The translations under genes were made by a program, and so were the position numbers. This document shows, piece after piece, positions 34,161 to 47,182 of a stretch of 64,000 nt of DNA. The number at the start of each line of letters is the position of its first letter. Positions within the stretch are counted from its first letter, which is position 1. The notes beneath the pieces are model-generated. The model had not been told where the DNA came from. It was given only the letters and a program-made list of their open reading frames with translations, and ran no database searches. The DNA is taken from contig NC_062250.1 of the NCBI RefSeq assembly GCF_905475465.1, forward strand, positions 11,864,501-11,928,500. Direction: 5' to 3'. Source of the stretch: Pieris napi. Lineage: Eukaryota; Arthropoda; Insecta; Lepidoptera; Pieridae.

Positions 34161-34834
34161 ATATCGTATAGCTTTCAGTTCTATCTATTGTATAAAACTA
34201 TACCGCGTTCTATCTTATTATTTATTGTGTAAATTTGTTTATATCTTACAATTTTAGTTCCTATGAGTTAATGAAGTTGACTTTTCAAAATTAAATACCT
34301 ATTCACGAATATGTGTTTTGTAAAAAGTTTTATCGTATAATTAAAACTTAATTGAAGTTTTAACGACACTAATAATTTGTCTCTTATTATCACAGTGAAA
34401 CAATTTCACAGAAAGAGACGAAAGTGTACTTTAGTTAGAAAAGTGCAAGAGTGGTTAGACTCTTAAGCTTCCAATTCTTATATCGGTAACAAGCCAAGGT
34501 TCGATGCCACGTTTCTAAAAAGGGAACTTTAAAAATGTCATAGATACGGTAAACACAGTGTGCGATGCGTTTACGTGACGGGAATAGAACTGGCGACATC
34601 ACGTACTGCGATCCCTCATTTGCATAAGAAGATCGTAAGTTGATGTTGACAAATGTTCCGGGTTTCGAATTACGCTGAGTTCGAGAAACGATTGTGTTAT
34701 GCAACTGTACTTGTACTGCACCTGTTATTATTTTCACAGTCTGTTATATGCTATAGGACATACATGTGCGTAAATGTTTCTCAGGCCCGATACTTCAGTA
34801 ACACCTTCCAATAACGACTTCGAAAGCCATCTTC

Positions 34835-34935
34835 ATGTTATGCGCGCTTGTGAGCCTTCTGGCAGTGCGAGTGTCCATGGGCGGCTTTATCACTTAACAT
34901 CAGGTGAGCCTCCAGCCCGTTTGCCTCCTGTTACA
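34835..34935 (+). mobile_element. 3' end fragment of Jockey/CR1-type LINE
   Basis: 'tgtgagccttctggcagtgc', 'gagtgtccatgggcggc' and 'cacttaacatcaggtgagcc' match the LINE 3' terminus in plus orientation, ending 'cctcctgttacataaa'. Confidence 0.75.
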
Positions 34936-34944
34936 TAAATTCAA

Positions 34945-35145
34945 AAGTCAAAAGTCAAAGTCAAAGATCATTTATTCATGTAGGTAACACAATGTACACT
35001 TATGAACGTCAAAAAAAATATACACATTAAATGCTTCTAATTTTACATTTACTGCCAGTTCTCAAATCAAGGGCGTAGAACGGAAGAGAAGAACTGTAAA
35101 TAACTCCGCCTCTCTTTTTAATCGCCAAGGTTTTGTTTTAAATTA
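34945..35145 (-). mobile_element. 3' end of LINE-like element ('gtcaaag' tail family), uninterrupted
   Basis: Plus-strand 'gtcaaagatcatttattcat' onward through 'acacaatgtacacttatg' and 'actgccagttctcaaatcaa' to 'cgtagaacggaagagaag'. Read as an element it is in minus orientation (AATAAATG near its end). It serves as the undisturbed reference for the split copy at 30014-33400. Confidence 0.6.
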
Positions 35146-35757
35146 CATGGATGGTACATCGGCACTACGTCATTATTAGGGAGTGCCAATATCAGCCGAT
35201 TATAATATGTAAATTAAAATTATTGAAATACGCTTTGGTTTACAGAGGTGCCTTTCCCAGAATCAGGTTTGTAACATTCATTTAAGTTAAAGTAAAAAGT
35301 TTACTAGTATAGAAAGTAAAGTCGTAAAAAGTAAATTATGTCTCTGTGGGCATAGAACGTACCACAGACAGACATTTGCGTGAGATGTGCGCTAACTTTA
35401 AAATAATGTATTTAGCAATCCAGCAAGCAGATGTGTCAATCTAGCATTTGGCAGTTTGACAGGTAGAAATACTGGTGTATACATTTGAGTGAATCATTTT
35501 ATATTTGGTCTTGGTTTTTAATTGATAATGTTCACGTCAATCACATCGTCAATCGGACTGATAAATGAGGGCCATACTGGGTACTATGAGCATTTATTAT
35601 AATATATTTGAGTGGATTTGTTCGCTCTCGCTTAGAGCGATATTCAGAAACAAAACATAGCGCGAACTATGACTCCCATCTGTAAAAATCCCATATATTT
35701 TTGACGTACAGGAGTCACGTTTTTGAGTCTTATCCGTAGTCTACAGATTAGGTTATA

Positions 35758-36000
35758 CGTAATCCCTCCTATAACGCGTTTTCGTATAACGCGATTTCCA
35801 ACCCTCAATTAACGCATTATATTTATGTAATGATTTGTCAACTCCATAATTAGTTTTGCGTACCTTTGCAATTGTGTTGTTATAAAATTAAACTAAATAT
35901 TATAGTAATAGTTTTTCAATTGTTTAAAGAACGGTTTTACGTAATGCTCCTACAACTCGATTTCGCGATCCGAGTCTACCGCGTTGTAGGGGGGATTCGG
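35758..36000. mobile_element. MITE-like element with TATAACGCG ends, copy 3
   Basis: Left end 'cgtaatccctcctataacgc', right end 'taccgcgttgtaggggggat'. The ends are imperfect inverted repeats of each other and resemble the ends at 19964-20274. About 243 bp, non-coding. Confidence 0.55.
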
Positions 36001-36594
36001 TGTCAAGGAAATTTAAGCTAGACATTTGATAGATAAACTAACTGGTTAGGTAACTTAAGCTAACTAACATCATATTTGCATTTTTTAAAGATTTATTAAA
36101 ATATCTGTTCTTTAAAAACATCTTGGTCACTTCGTGAATGATTATGCTGTCTAATAAACATACTTTATCCCATCCAGTCATAGTTCAAGGCCACCCTTTG
36201 CCTTCTATGTCTACATCGGGCAAATAAGTCCACAAACATCTACAACGCCTATACGTGACACAATATCGTATCACGAAAATATTGCTCACACGTTTTCTAT
36301 TAAATCCACTCACTGTTTACCATTCAATATAGTTTTCTTCAACCTTTGAATATATACAGATTCTGTCATAGCATTATGTTTATATGATTACGCTTTCATT
36401 ACACTCACAATTTAATTATTTTTGGGTTTTAGGTCTTATTTTGTTGTTGGTTGTGTCGCTGTGTAACATTAAAACTTTATAAAGATGACTGGTTAAAAAC
36501 ATTCTAAATAATAAATCAATTTTTTACTTTAAACTTGTCCTTGGTGATCCCGTATTTTACGAGCACCTACGTGATGTACCTTTTCTAGGACTCT

Positions 36595-36692
36595 GTCGTA
36601 CTGGCGCCCCCTTACCATGGTTTCAGTCACGGTTCGAGTTCTACCTCGGCCTAAAGAGTCGCAAGCCTAGCCACTAAGCTAACCGCCTAATA
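36595..36692 (-). mobile_element. Possible tRNA-derived SINE head
   Basis: On the minus strand 'ggcggttagcttagtggcta' is a good A box and 'gaggtagaactcgaacc' a decayed B box about 35 bp later. The acceptor stem does not close, so a functional tRNA is unlikely. Confidence 0.35.
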
Positions 36693-39600
36693 AACCTGCA
36701 TAAAAACGGTTATAAGCATGTGTATAATTCAAAAAGCAAATGATATCAGCCAGTACACGCAGTTTGGATTGTAAGTGAAATCTTTTTTTAAATATAAAGT
36801 ACAAAAAATGAATACAGTAAATCTGTCGAAGCGGAAAAGTATAATATTCATCAAACGTGTCACGGGCAGGTCGAGGGCGGGGCTCGGGACTTCTACACGA
36901 TTTATTGTACTCGCGATATCAACCAAAGATAAATTAATAATGTACTGAGTTGGGTGAAAAATTGAAAAAGGCTATAAAGAATTCAAATCCAATATGACAG
37001 TTCAGTACTTTGTTTTATACTATAAGTAACAATAATAAAAGCCAGTTTAGCTTAGCTTTGATTTGTTATATACAATTTTCTCTTGTTATCCTAATATCCT
37101 AGGTTTCTTCAGTAGTGTTGGTCGGAATCCCTTCACTAAAGGCTTCCTCCAGCTTTGTCCAAATATCTCTAACGGTTCTGTTACTTTAATCTACCTTTTT
37201 ATACAAAGTAATTCAAGTGGTGTACGTATAAATTAAATTATTTTTACATAAAATTGAAGCTATTCGTTGATAATTAATATAAGCTAAATTTTTTTATTAG
37301 AATATAAATGTTTCATTATATCAAACACAGATTTCTTTCCAAATACGATTACTTTAAATGTAGAAAAAATGTAAAGTAAAGTAAGAAAGTACTAAACTGT
37401 TGCCCAGGGTACAATTAACAAACTAAATTAAGCCGGTTGTACATGGCATAGAGTGACTTAGTGCAGAGAGGAATAGCGAGATTTAGACCTTCTCTAATGA
37501 TAATAAATATAAATGTGTTTAACTAATAGAAAAACTGTCTCGTTCATTAGTATTTGTATTTACGACAGTAAACGAACAATCACACCACCAACATGTTTAT
37601 AACATATAAAATAATAACTACGCCTCGGTACAACCTTTTTTGGTCTCTAGACCTAAAGATAAGTATATCTTAAAAACTTTCAGAAACTCTTCTAGTGCTA
37701 GTAAACTGCAAGTATGTTTATCGACTAATCTATTACACAATATTTCAATCTCGTTCTGAAGTCAAACTAGTATAGAATAATAATTAATAATTTCATATAA
37801 GATATGATCTGGCTTTTCTGAATGTATAGTGCTTACGTTTACCATGCAATTACAATATACAACAATTTACGACAATTTATATTGCGTATGCGTTCATGTT
37901 TGTTATTAATGACTATTAATTATGAATCGTGACATTGCTAACGTTACGTTTGCGATTCAGGTCAGAAAATCATTCAAATCACAATACATTTTATCTTTCT
38001 TTTTTTCCGCTATTGCTGTGGTGGATTTTCCAACAACTGAATTGAGACTTCATTACCGCATCCATTTGATAGATCCATTACTATATACGCTAATAATTAA
38101 TACACTTTCCGCGCCGGCAACCCATAGCGATCGTTCCTAATGAAACATGTTTAACTTAACAACGAATGCGACAATACATATAATTATATTTGATATTGAT
38201 AAAGTAATAAAACTCATTACAATCAGTTAAGTGATATATAGGCCTCCTTAAAAACTTCACAGTTTCTAAAAGAAATCTGAACTCAGTAGTGTCTGGGCGG
38301 ATAGTGCTAATTAAAACTGTGGAAATAAATAAAACTCGGTGTCACTTACACATATGACATTTGTATAATGTTATTATTATTACCAAACCAGACCTCTCGG
38401 GATTTTATCTTTAAACTCTACGGATCATAAATTTCAATTAAGTTATCAAATTGATTAATGACATTGCTGTTTACCGAAAATTATGAATAAATTTTCACGA
38501 GTTTCCCATCATTTAAGATACGGAATAAATTACATTATCATCAGTTATATAAAGGTTTTCACAAACAACTTTTACTTATCTCATATTTCTTTCCATTTCG
38601 AGCTTAAAAACAAATAGCTTAAAAAGTTATTAGAAATAAATATTTTTAATACATAACATTATTTTTACCCGTTTACAAAGTTAAAAAATAAATAAAAATA
38701 TTTATTATGTAAAAAAAATAGCTATCAAAATCCGAAAATTATGAATCGCTGTGAAGGGATTGGTCGTAGGCATTCTAGACGCCTTAGCGCTTCAACAACT
38801 CTTTGGAAAAGCTTTGGCATTTACTATAATTATAATAATAATAAAAACAATGAAGTTTATTCGCCCCTTTACAATATTGCATTTTACGGGTTTACATGCT
38901 ACAGGTATTGACCATCTTTCTGAGAGGCTAGTGCCTATACTCGTAATAGGACTAGAAAAGTCCTGTGGTAGCAGATCACCAGCCTTCCATCGCGGACAGA
39001 AAATATATAAAGAGAGAGAATTAAACGTGTGTGAAAGAATTTAATTTAAATTGTCTAACTACATCAATATGTTTTGGTCTACATTCCAAAAGAGAAGTAA
39101 AAAATATGGAAATGTTTTTTAAAATAAAATTCCGTTAAATATTCTGTACTAAACGATGTTAGGCTAAAATTTAATTAAAAGGTTTTATGTCTAAACAAAG
39201 TAAGAACCCATATCTGTACGTCTCTGACCCTTTCAGGACGAAATTAATAAGATCTAATCTTCCAGCTGATTATATAGAACGCTGATTCATCTTATACTAC
39301 CCTCCCTACTAGCTAATTCTTGTGCCTTTCTAAGTAAAATAAAACGCCGTGACAGCAAGTATGTACTGATATTTGTCACTTATTTCAAAACAATTACATA
39401 TTAGGTACATTTAATTTAAGGAATTAAAACATCGTCGTATGTAAATAGTCCTACGAATAAATAAAAAATATCGACATCTTTATATGAATTTTCGCAGCGT
39501 GAGTTTACAGTAGAAATATTGTATATCTTAAATATTGTTTTTCCTCGACATTATCGTATTGTTTTGGTACTAATTCGATAATGTCCAAACTAAGGATAGT

Positions 39601-40934
39601 GTATGTATTTTTTGAGTATTAATAAATCAAATAAGTACGATGATTCTCTAAGATTCGTCATTTCTGTTCGGAAGGCACAAATGGCCGATCACGTTCTTAC
39701 CTATAAAGAAATATTATCATCCAAAATAGATACTATGAAATTCTCTTCAACATGTTTATGTATTATCCAAGTGCTCTATGATGTATGAACACTCAAAGGA
39801 TATTATGATTCCTTGTTAAACATTCGCTTTTCACGTATTAAATTTCGTGGTGTAATTAATAAGTCATTAAAATAAGACCCGTATGAAGCTTTGAGATTAT
39901 AGCGCAAACTGTGGAGAAAACTTAATATCTGAGGAATCACATTGCGGGATTTTATTACATCCTATTTCTTTGGAATTTAAGGAACAAAAACTTAATTGTT
40001 TTTTTAATAATGTTATCAATAAAAAGGAGGACAAATACTATATGAAAAAATTATTAGTTCATTTATTTCCTATTAAGTCTCGGATCTTAAAACTAAAAAA
40101 TATATATAAAATACAAATTGGTTTAAAATGACCGTGTTTCCAGCCCACATCAAATTTCCATGTAACATGTTTTGCGAATGACTGGTTGAATTTGAGATCG
40201 GAAACAGACTTATAATTTTTTCTTATATCAGTATCTTTTAAAAACTACTTATAATATACTTTAGATTTTTAACAAATTTTTTGATTTGTAGTGATTACGA
40301 ACGGTGAAATTTAGATGCAAGAAAATATTTTGTCGACGTATATGGACGTAAGAATACAACAGAAAAGAACGACTGTCCCAAATTATTAGTTAAATCGGCA
40401 CGTATTGTGTTAAATATAAAATTATTTTAGTTTTGTCACAATGCTGCGTCATATAATAACACGGAGTGCAAAAGTTATTTCTCAAGAGGAACGGCAAACC
40501 TTATTATGTCAGAAATAGAGCGAGTAATATTGTTAGACGTCAAGTAATAAGGTGGTTAGTAGACTACAGTATTCCTATATAATTAACGGATAGCCAAGGA
40601 CCGCACGTTAACGCTTGGTTACAAATACAACCCGTTTTTCAGATGAGAGATCTCTAGTTCAAGAGTCAATCGTACAAGGATTACTTTATATTATAAGAAT
40701 ACTATAACATTAAATCTCTATTAGAAATTTAAATTAAATTGATTTAGAATGATCTGTCAATTATTATACAGTGACCCAATTAATGAGGCCGCAACGCGTT
40801 ATACAGGCGGCTTTATTAATATTACAGGGATTATACAGGGGTAGGTAATCGTGTCAATATTGTGGTATCGCGGACCGCAGATAGGAAATGGTTATAACTT
40901 ATACAGGGTTATGACCGCTGACAACGTTTAATAG

Positions 40935-41190
40935 CTGCCCTGCGATTCTGTAACGCACTTTTCGAACTCACACAGCGGTTTTCGCATCGGTGGTCGCTCT
41001 GAAATCAGTCGTGAAGCAGTCATTTTATGATTTGGCATTCTGAAAAGGTGGGAGCTTGTAGTTTATTATTTGGCATTCTGAAAAGGTGGGAGCTTGTAGT
41101 TTATTATTTATCATAAAATGACTGCTTCTCGACTGATTTGAGAGCGACCGCCGATGCGAGTCAAAAGTGAGTTACAGAATCGCAAGGCAG
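40935..41190. mobile_element. Foldback MITE with an inner 38-bp tandem duplication
   Basis: The left end CTGCCCTGCGATTCTGTAAC (40935-40954) pairs with the right end (41171-41190) with one mismatch. Arms of about 80-96 bp cover 'catcggtggtcgctct', 'agtcgtgaagcagtcatttt' and their complements. The loop consists of two copies of a 38-bp unit starting 'tttggcattctgaaaagg' (41031-41068 and 41069-41106). No coding sequence and no clear TSD. Confidence 0.8.
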
Positions 41191-41704
41191 TTCGGACGAA
41201 TGAGTTCAGCGATTTGTCCTTAGTTGAGGTTTGCGGCCCGTCTCTGTTTGGCGTTGACCGGATAGATCTGTTTTTAAGTGTACAGAGGCCAAACTCAGAG
41301 TCTACCTTGTTCTGTTAACTGAACGGTACAGACAAAGTGGATATATTTTTAGTCTTACACGATAAACGAATAGTAATAAAAATTAAAACGAACATGTAAC
41401 AGCACAAGTTTGAATTCATAACAAGTATTTTTTTGAATTAGATAATCTCCATTAAAATTTCATTATAAAAAGAAGGCGAAATAACAAGTCTAAATGCGAA
41501 TTTATCACATTATTTAAACGACTTTTCCAGTGCATTACATCCGTAGTGAAATCAAGACATAGCCACGTTGTCAGTAACAATTCAGATGATAATAATAATA
41601 ACTTTTGTAATGCTATTAGCATTATTCATATTTCGTCGATCGCGAGATCGTTAAACCTGTAAGTTTTCGAATTAAACTACCTATTAGTTCATGAAAAAAG
41701 CGTA
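41191..41704. other. Spacer, nothing recognised
   Basis: AT-rich sequence following the foldback MITE. The first ~80 bp ('ttcggacgaatgagttcagc' onward) are GC-richer than the rest but have no recognisable content. Confidence 0.35.
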
Positions 41705-41765
41705 CCAATCCATCAAACCTCGTAACTCACTCATAAGCCTTTTGACAGGGTGTCTCCATGGTATA
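41705..41765 (+). mobile_element. Short Jockey/CR1-type LINE 3' fragment
   Basis: 'cctcgtaactcactcataag' followed by 'ccttttgacagggtgtctcc' and 'atgg' is a decayed plus-strand match to the LINE 3' terminus. Confidence 0.4.
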
Positions 41766-41987
41766 AGGTATTATTTACCCTCTGTTCTATAAAAAAAAAA
41801 GTGCGTGCGTACAAAGTACACATGTCAGAAGTGAAACTTGTTTGGCAAACGAATTTTGTTCTTTTTTTTTTTTTTTTTTTTTGTTGTATCTGCTTCATGG
41901 CAATCTGCTATCCAGCAATAAGCCACTTGTTTGTTTGATTATTTACTCAGTTCTTATTTATAAAAATCTAAAACTTTAGATTTCTGA

Positions 41988-42372
41988 GACTTAGAGGGAG
42001 GAAAAAGGAAGATATTTTAGGAATTTAACGCATTTAATTGTCATTAAAATATTAAGTGTCGAAAAGTAATACAATACGATAATAAAAACACGTGGAATTT
42101 TAATTTACAACTCGTCATTTGAGATTTTTAATAAATTATTTTGCATAAAATATAAAATAGTAATATTTCATCTCTCTCAATACTGATATTTCTTCATTAT
42201 CTCTTTACGAAATTTTAAAAATAGAATTTCTATAAGGTAATTCACCCTTCTCACTCTATCTCAATCGGTCTCAATCGCTCTCTCCCTTTTCTTCTAGAAA
42301 AGCGCTGCACATCTTCGTGACGTTCTGTAAAAATTTTACCCTCATGCGCCTAAGAAGTTTCACTTCAATAAA
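41988..42372. repeat. Unclassified ~390-bp dispersed repeat, copy 2
   Basis: Direct-orientation relative of 4530-4942, sharing the order of blocks from 'gacttagaggga' to 'aagtttcacttcaata'. Here 'cttcgtgacgttctg' stands where copy 1 has a diverged form. No inverted termini. Confidence 0.7.
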
Positions 42373-43499
42373 AAATTATGTTTATTTATTTAATTCAAAA
42401 TTATAATTATGCTGAGATGTAAATGCACAATATAATTAATATACTAATATCATTGTAATACAGGGAGTATTATTATAAAGCAGTCATTTGATAAAGTAAA
42501 TATTAACTATTTGTATCCAACGTATATACTCGTAAATAAATGTTGTTTTGTTTATGCTGTCTAAAATCAGCAAAATCACGTGTCAGGCGAGCATAAAGCA
42601 GGCTGTGAGGACAAAACGAGTACAGTCCATTAGGCGTTAATGAGCGCTAAGCCACCGGATGGCGACATCGTTACGTCACTTCCGACGACACTTTAAACCT
42701 TCTTTTAAGCGGAAATGTTTTGTATCGTACTTTGAATAGACATTTATATAAATCTATAAAAACCTCTATACGTGTTTCGTTCTACAAATGTCAATACTAT
42801 CCCTAAACAGTTAGAGAAATTGCTCATGTCTAAAATTGGGAATATTGCTTCAGCCGTGTATATTGGACTTTCATTTTAAAAATTGACCATTATTACTAAA
42901 AAAAATATATTTTCTTTATAAACGGTTATGACTGTGTTTATTCAAATACACAAATTCTTTGTGGCTCAGTCGGGCAAGTTTTGATTTATCTGTGTAATAC
43001 CTCCGTGTCTTATGAACTCATCATAACTAATATACTGTTTTTTTTTCAATGTGCTAGTTTCACATTACATTCTTTAAGTATTAAATATACGTTTTGAAAT
43101 ATTTTTTAAACGATGACTCGAGAATCGTATTGAAAAGTAATACTTAAAAAAGTTAAATGAATTTTTTAATCAAAGATAAATTATATACAGGACAAGGTCT
43201 TGCCTTTATCGTACCATTACGTCAATGGGGACTCCATCGCATGAGTAATAAAAAGAGCCGTAATTCATATTATGAAGTCAAGAGTCCTCAACCCAACTTG
43301 TACCAATTTATTAAGACCACTGAATGTATCCCAAAATTTGGGGTCACATTCATTCGGACCTTTTCTCTCCTCCCTCTTGCCCCACTCAATTCTGTCTGCT
43401 AATTGATCTAATTATTCAATCACTTCAATTTAATGTATAGTCTTGGCTGGATCTTATTAATTTAGATGATGATGTGTAGAATTTTATTTAATCAGCATC
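42373..43499. other. AT-rich spacer, nothing recognised
   Basis: The open frame 43157-43402 has mixed composition but no recognisable domain and no splice context. Confidence 0.35.
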
Positions 43500-43700
43500 A
43501 CCTTGATGGCTGGAAGTCTTCCACGATCCGCTTCACAAGACACTTAGAATTAGCGAACTGTGGAATCGACTCTCCCCTGCGAGACACGACCTCCAATTGT
43601 TTAAAAAAAGTATACTCCTCCCTCAAAGGCCGGCAGCGCACCCACTAAAATGTGTGTCCATGGGCGTGTTGTACGCTTGTTTGCCCCCTTATACAATAAA
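43500..43700 (+). pseudogene. LINE ORF2 C-terminus and 3' end, Jockey/CR1 type
   Basis: The plus frame ends RDTTSNCLKKVYSSLKGRQR, corresponding to the 'FKKRAYRFLKGRQRT' ending of the LINE at 30118-32877. It then continues into 'atgtgtgtccatgggcg' and 'tgtttgcccccttatac'. It appears to be a related but distinct subfamily. Confidence 0.6.
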
Positions 43701-44104
43701 TAAAATATAATTAAATTAAGAAAGCCCCCCTAGAGTAACTGAGAGTGCCTTACTTACAAAAAAACTATAAATTTAACATATCTATTATATACGTATATGT
43801 CTGTCTCTTTAAAACACTTCTTCAAAGATAGCAGAAAAAAAATCCTGAACTTTATTTGCATATATTGCAAAATGAAGAGAACCTATAAATTATAAGGAGT
43901 TTCAAGTGAGTTAGACAAACACCTTAATCCGATCGGCAAAGAAAAATGATTCCCTGAATAACAATGGATCATAGGTACGTTTGCATTGACAATGACAAAT
44001 GGTTGCCGATCGACTAACGGCCGGGCCATGAGCGATCTACGAGGAAGGCAGAGGCTCTCATACTATCCGACTATTTAAAAAATCTATCTTTAAATAAAAT
44101 TACA

Positions 44105-44225
44105 ACTGTACAATCAAGGCCGGCAACGCACTTGCGAGCCCTATTGCAGTGTGAGTGTCTATGGGCGGCGATATCACTTAACATCAGGTGAGCCTCCTGC
44201 CCGTTTGCTTGAAGTTATATAAAAC
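44105..44225 (+). mobile_element. 3' end fragment of Jockey/CR1-type LINE
   Basis: 'aaggccggcaacgcacttgc', 'gtgtctatgggcggc' and 'tcacttaacatcaggtgagc' match the 3' terminus on the plus strand. Confidence 0.75.
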
Positions 44226-45525
44226 AAAATCTATTAAAAGTCAAATAATATAAAATATCACAGAAGATAGCATTTATTGTTAGTAACTGGTGTAAAAAAA
44301 CATACATATTAAAGATATATTAAGCTGTAAATAATCTAGTTCAAATAGCCATATGATGGTAGTGTAAATAGGAGGAACACATAAAAGGTATCTCAAATTG
44401 TATTCGACTAATGTCTCATTATTATTACTATTATTTCATATGAATTTACCTATTGCACTTACTGAACAAATCAATATTACTCGGTACGAAACTTTAAGTC
44501 AAATTAAAACTAAAGTCATTGCCATGTTTAAACAATCTAATTCCGTACATAAAGCTATTGTACCTATAGGATATTGTTGGCCATTGGTTAAGAAGAAAAC
44601 ACGGAGGAAAGTGCTACTCTTCCTTCTGGGCCTTCCTGATGGGCCTTCACCGCTCAGCTCGGGCTGTTATGGCTAAGCGTAGCACTTTTTCGCAATTCAT
44701 ATGAGGAACACATCATTTCAATAGTATTTTTTTTATTTCAGGTTATGAAAACCAGATTGACTTTACAATAATATCCTTTGTCTAGAACACTATTATCATT
44801 TTAATAATACAGCCTGTTAAGGCTGGTGTCAAAATAAGTTTGAGAAACTGTGCTTACCCATTGAAATGTTCCGTCAGCTTTTTAGACTGGTAAGTGTGTC
44901 AATGGATGCTTTGACATATGTGTCGTTGGGCAAATCAGCGAAATGTAGCAACGATGTTCTTTGCTACCGTATCTTATTCTAATGACCAAAAAGTCCTTTG
45001 AAAATCTAGGGATTGTAACCTCAATTATACTCTAAAAACCTGTTAGTGCTTTAATGTATAGTAAATTTTAAACATAATAAAACTTCATATAACAAAACTT
45101 CGACTGTATCTACTTTATCTACATTTAAGTGAAACGCTTTCCTCCTCCACCGATCGCTTGCTCACTGTTGAACGTCGCGATGCTCCCAACCCCGCACTGC
45201 ACTGCTGCTTCCATTTATGACGATCTCCAGCTGAATGGTGTCAGAGACCTTAGTACCCATGTTGCCTAACTATCTGTAGGTAATTAAATATCAATGAATT
45301 AATATTTTTCAATATTGCTTTCTTTCTTCACTAAACCGATCGTAATAACTTTTGATAAAGACATTAGGAGATAAAGAACAGTTCTCCCAGGGTTAGGGTT
45401 GCCAATGAAAGTAAATTGTTAATCCAGTTTCCAGAGTCGAGTCGTATGTACCCATAAACAAATACGCACCGATTTTGTTCAAAGTTTTGTTTGACGAATT
45501 ATAATATGGCCTTTCATCGAACTCG
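44226..45525. other. Spacer with one unexplained open frame
   Basis: The frame 44398-44676 (92 codons) has no recognisable domain. Its end overlaps a short inverted pair 'aaagtgctac'/'gtagcacttt' (44607-44690) that suggests a small repeat. A GC-richer patch at 45130-45265 looks like repeat DNA but cannot be classified. Confidence 0.35.
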
Positions 45526-45815
45526 AGAGCAGTGTTGGCCTAGTTGGTTCAGCGTGCGACTCTCATCCCTGAGGTCGTAGGTTCGATCCCCGGCTGTGCA
45601 CCAATGGACTTTCTTTCTATGTGCGCATTTAACATTCGCTCGAACGGTGAAGGAAAAAATCGTGAGGAAACCGACATGTCTTAGACCCTAAAAGTCGATG
45701 GCGTGTTTCAGGCTCTGGAGGCCGATCACCTACTTGCCTATTAGATCGAAAAATGATCATGAAACTGATTCAGAAATCTGAGGCCCAGACATTAAGAGGT
45801 TGTAGTGCCAGGGAT
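45526..45815 (+). mobile_element. Complete tRNA-derived SINE (reference copy)
   Basis: The tRNA-like head has an A box TTGGCCTAGTTGG (45535-45547) and a B box GGTTCGATCCC (45580-45590), the internal RNA polymerase III promoter. Then comes a body with 'gtgcgcatttaacattcgct' and 'gtgaggaaaccgacatgtct', and a tail 'ctgaggcccagac...gttgtagtgcc'. It is about 290 bp and the best preserved of the copies in the window. Confidence 0.88.
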
Positions 45816-46927
45816 TTTGTTAATTTTTCTTTTAAATGACCATTAATAGAAATTCAGTCAACTTTACAACAGATGTACAACTTAATCGATTCACAAAAAT
45901 AATTCCATTTAATATTAACATAGTTACTAAATTAAAAATTCGGCGTGTACATAATATGTCTTTTTGCATAGTCCTTCCCCGACTGTTTCCACTGCATTCG
46001 ATTCCAATATATCTTATCATTATTAATAAATTAATACATCCCTTGTTTAGGACAGATTTCTTAGTATGAATAATAGTTGTGTTAGTGTTCTAGTATTTGT
46101 ATTTGTACATATCTTTTTGGGTATTTTGCCTCCTTCATATTATTTTTTTTGTCTTAAATTAATCCAGTTTTTTCCCGCGGCTAAACGTTTCGAAATTACG
46201 GTAGAATTAAAAAGTTGCAAGCCGCAGGGACAACACCTACCAGTACCAGTAACTTATATGCTCGGGCTATACAACAAACCTTTCCATAACGCATAGAGAA
46301 TCCTGTGTATAATTTGTAAGGCCCGTTGAGTCTGTAAGGTTGGGGCTCACTGAGGGCTCTCAAGTCCTTTGTAAACTAAGTGCTTTGTCTTCCCTGTGTG
46401 GTCAATGGATTTACCACACATTTAATGTCGCACACATTTATGAAACTCAAATTTTCTTGAAGATCATTCTTTTATGTCTCGACTTTTGTTTGATTTACCT
46501 ACCGTCTTCATAATCAGTAGCTTTACTATAAAATATAGAAAATGTTATTTTGAAATTATGAAGAAGTTATGTTATAGGCAATAGATTTTTATTATGACAA
46601 TCACTCTAATAAATAACATGTTTTAATATCTATGAACAAAATGTACAGAGATGATAAAATGCTTTGAATGCTAGATTCACAATGTAAGTGCTAAGAACGT
46701 TAACAGCTGAGTTCAACAGTGGTTTTAAGAAGATACACGGCGCTGTGTTTACTTAAAGACACGCCCACGTATTTTAAAATACTATTTTATCCTCGGTGTA
46801 TAATATTTCGTAGGAATTTAATATTTTTCTGCTAATAGATCTTTAAATATTATATATGTAGTGATAATACGATCTGTATGAATGCATGTAGCATTGTTAT
46901 CGCCGATCTTTTTAGTTATCATAAAAG
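45816..46927. other. Spacer, nothing recognised
   Basis: Contains an open frame 46066-46296 with a hydrophobic start and a Lys/Cys-containing end, but no family resemblance and no splice context. The remainder is AT-rich. Confidence 0.35.
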
Positions 46928-47182
46928 TCCGTGGCGCTACAACATTTTTAGGTCTGGGCCTCAGATTTCTATATCTCTTTCATGAACCATTGTCAATCAA
47001 TGGCCAAATAGGTGATCAGCCAACTCGACTTTTTTGGGTATAAGGGAGGATGTTTTCTTTCACCGTTCGAGCGAATGTTAAATGCGCCCATAGAAATAAA
47101 GTGCATTGGTGAACAGCCGGGTTCGAACGTACGACCTCAGGGATGAGAGTCGCACGCTGAAGCCACTAGGCTATCACTGCTC
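46928..47182 (-). mobile_element. tRNA-derived SINE
   Basis: Tail 'cgtggcgctacaac', body 'ttctttcaccgttcgagcga' and head 'cggcttcgaac'-like B box ('ccgggttcgaacgtacgacc') with 'ctgaagccactaggctatca'. Minus orientation, near full length, moderately diverged from the copy at 45526. Confidence 0.8.

Larger units (their letters stand above)
35146..40934. other. Mostly anonymous AT-rich DNA
   Basis: Holds a MITE-like element (35758-36000) and a possible SINE head (36595-36692). No coding exon was recognised. The open frames at 36729-36926, 37922-38140, 38751-39044 and 39603-39788 carry no domain signature. Confidence 0.45.

Noticed and set aside
40960..41110. CRISPR-like direct repeats (38-bp unit twice)
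   Set aside because: Only two adjacent copies with no spacers, inside a eukaryotic foldback MITE.
44398..44676. 92-codon frame with a hydrophobic start
   Set aside because: No domain recognised; its 3' part overlaps a small inverted repeat.
45526..45620. tRNA gene suggested by A and B boxes
   Set aside because: The same head recurs in four copies followed by the same body; the cloverleaf does not close, so these are SINE heads.
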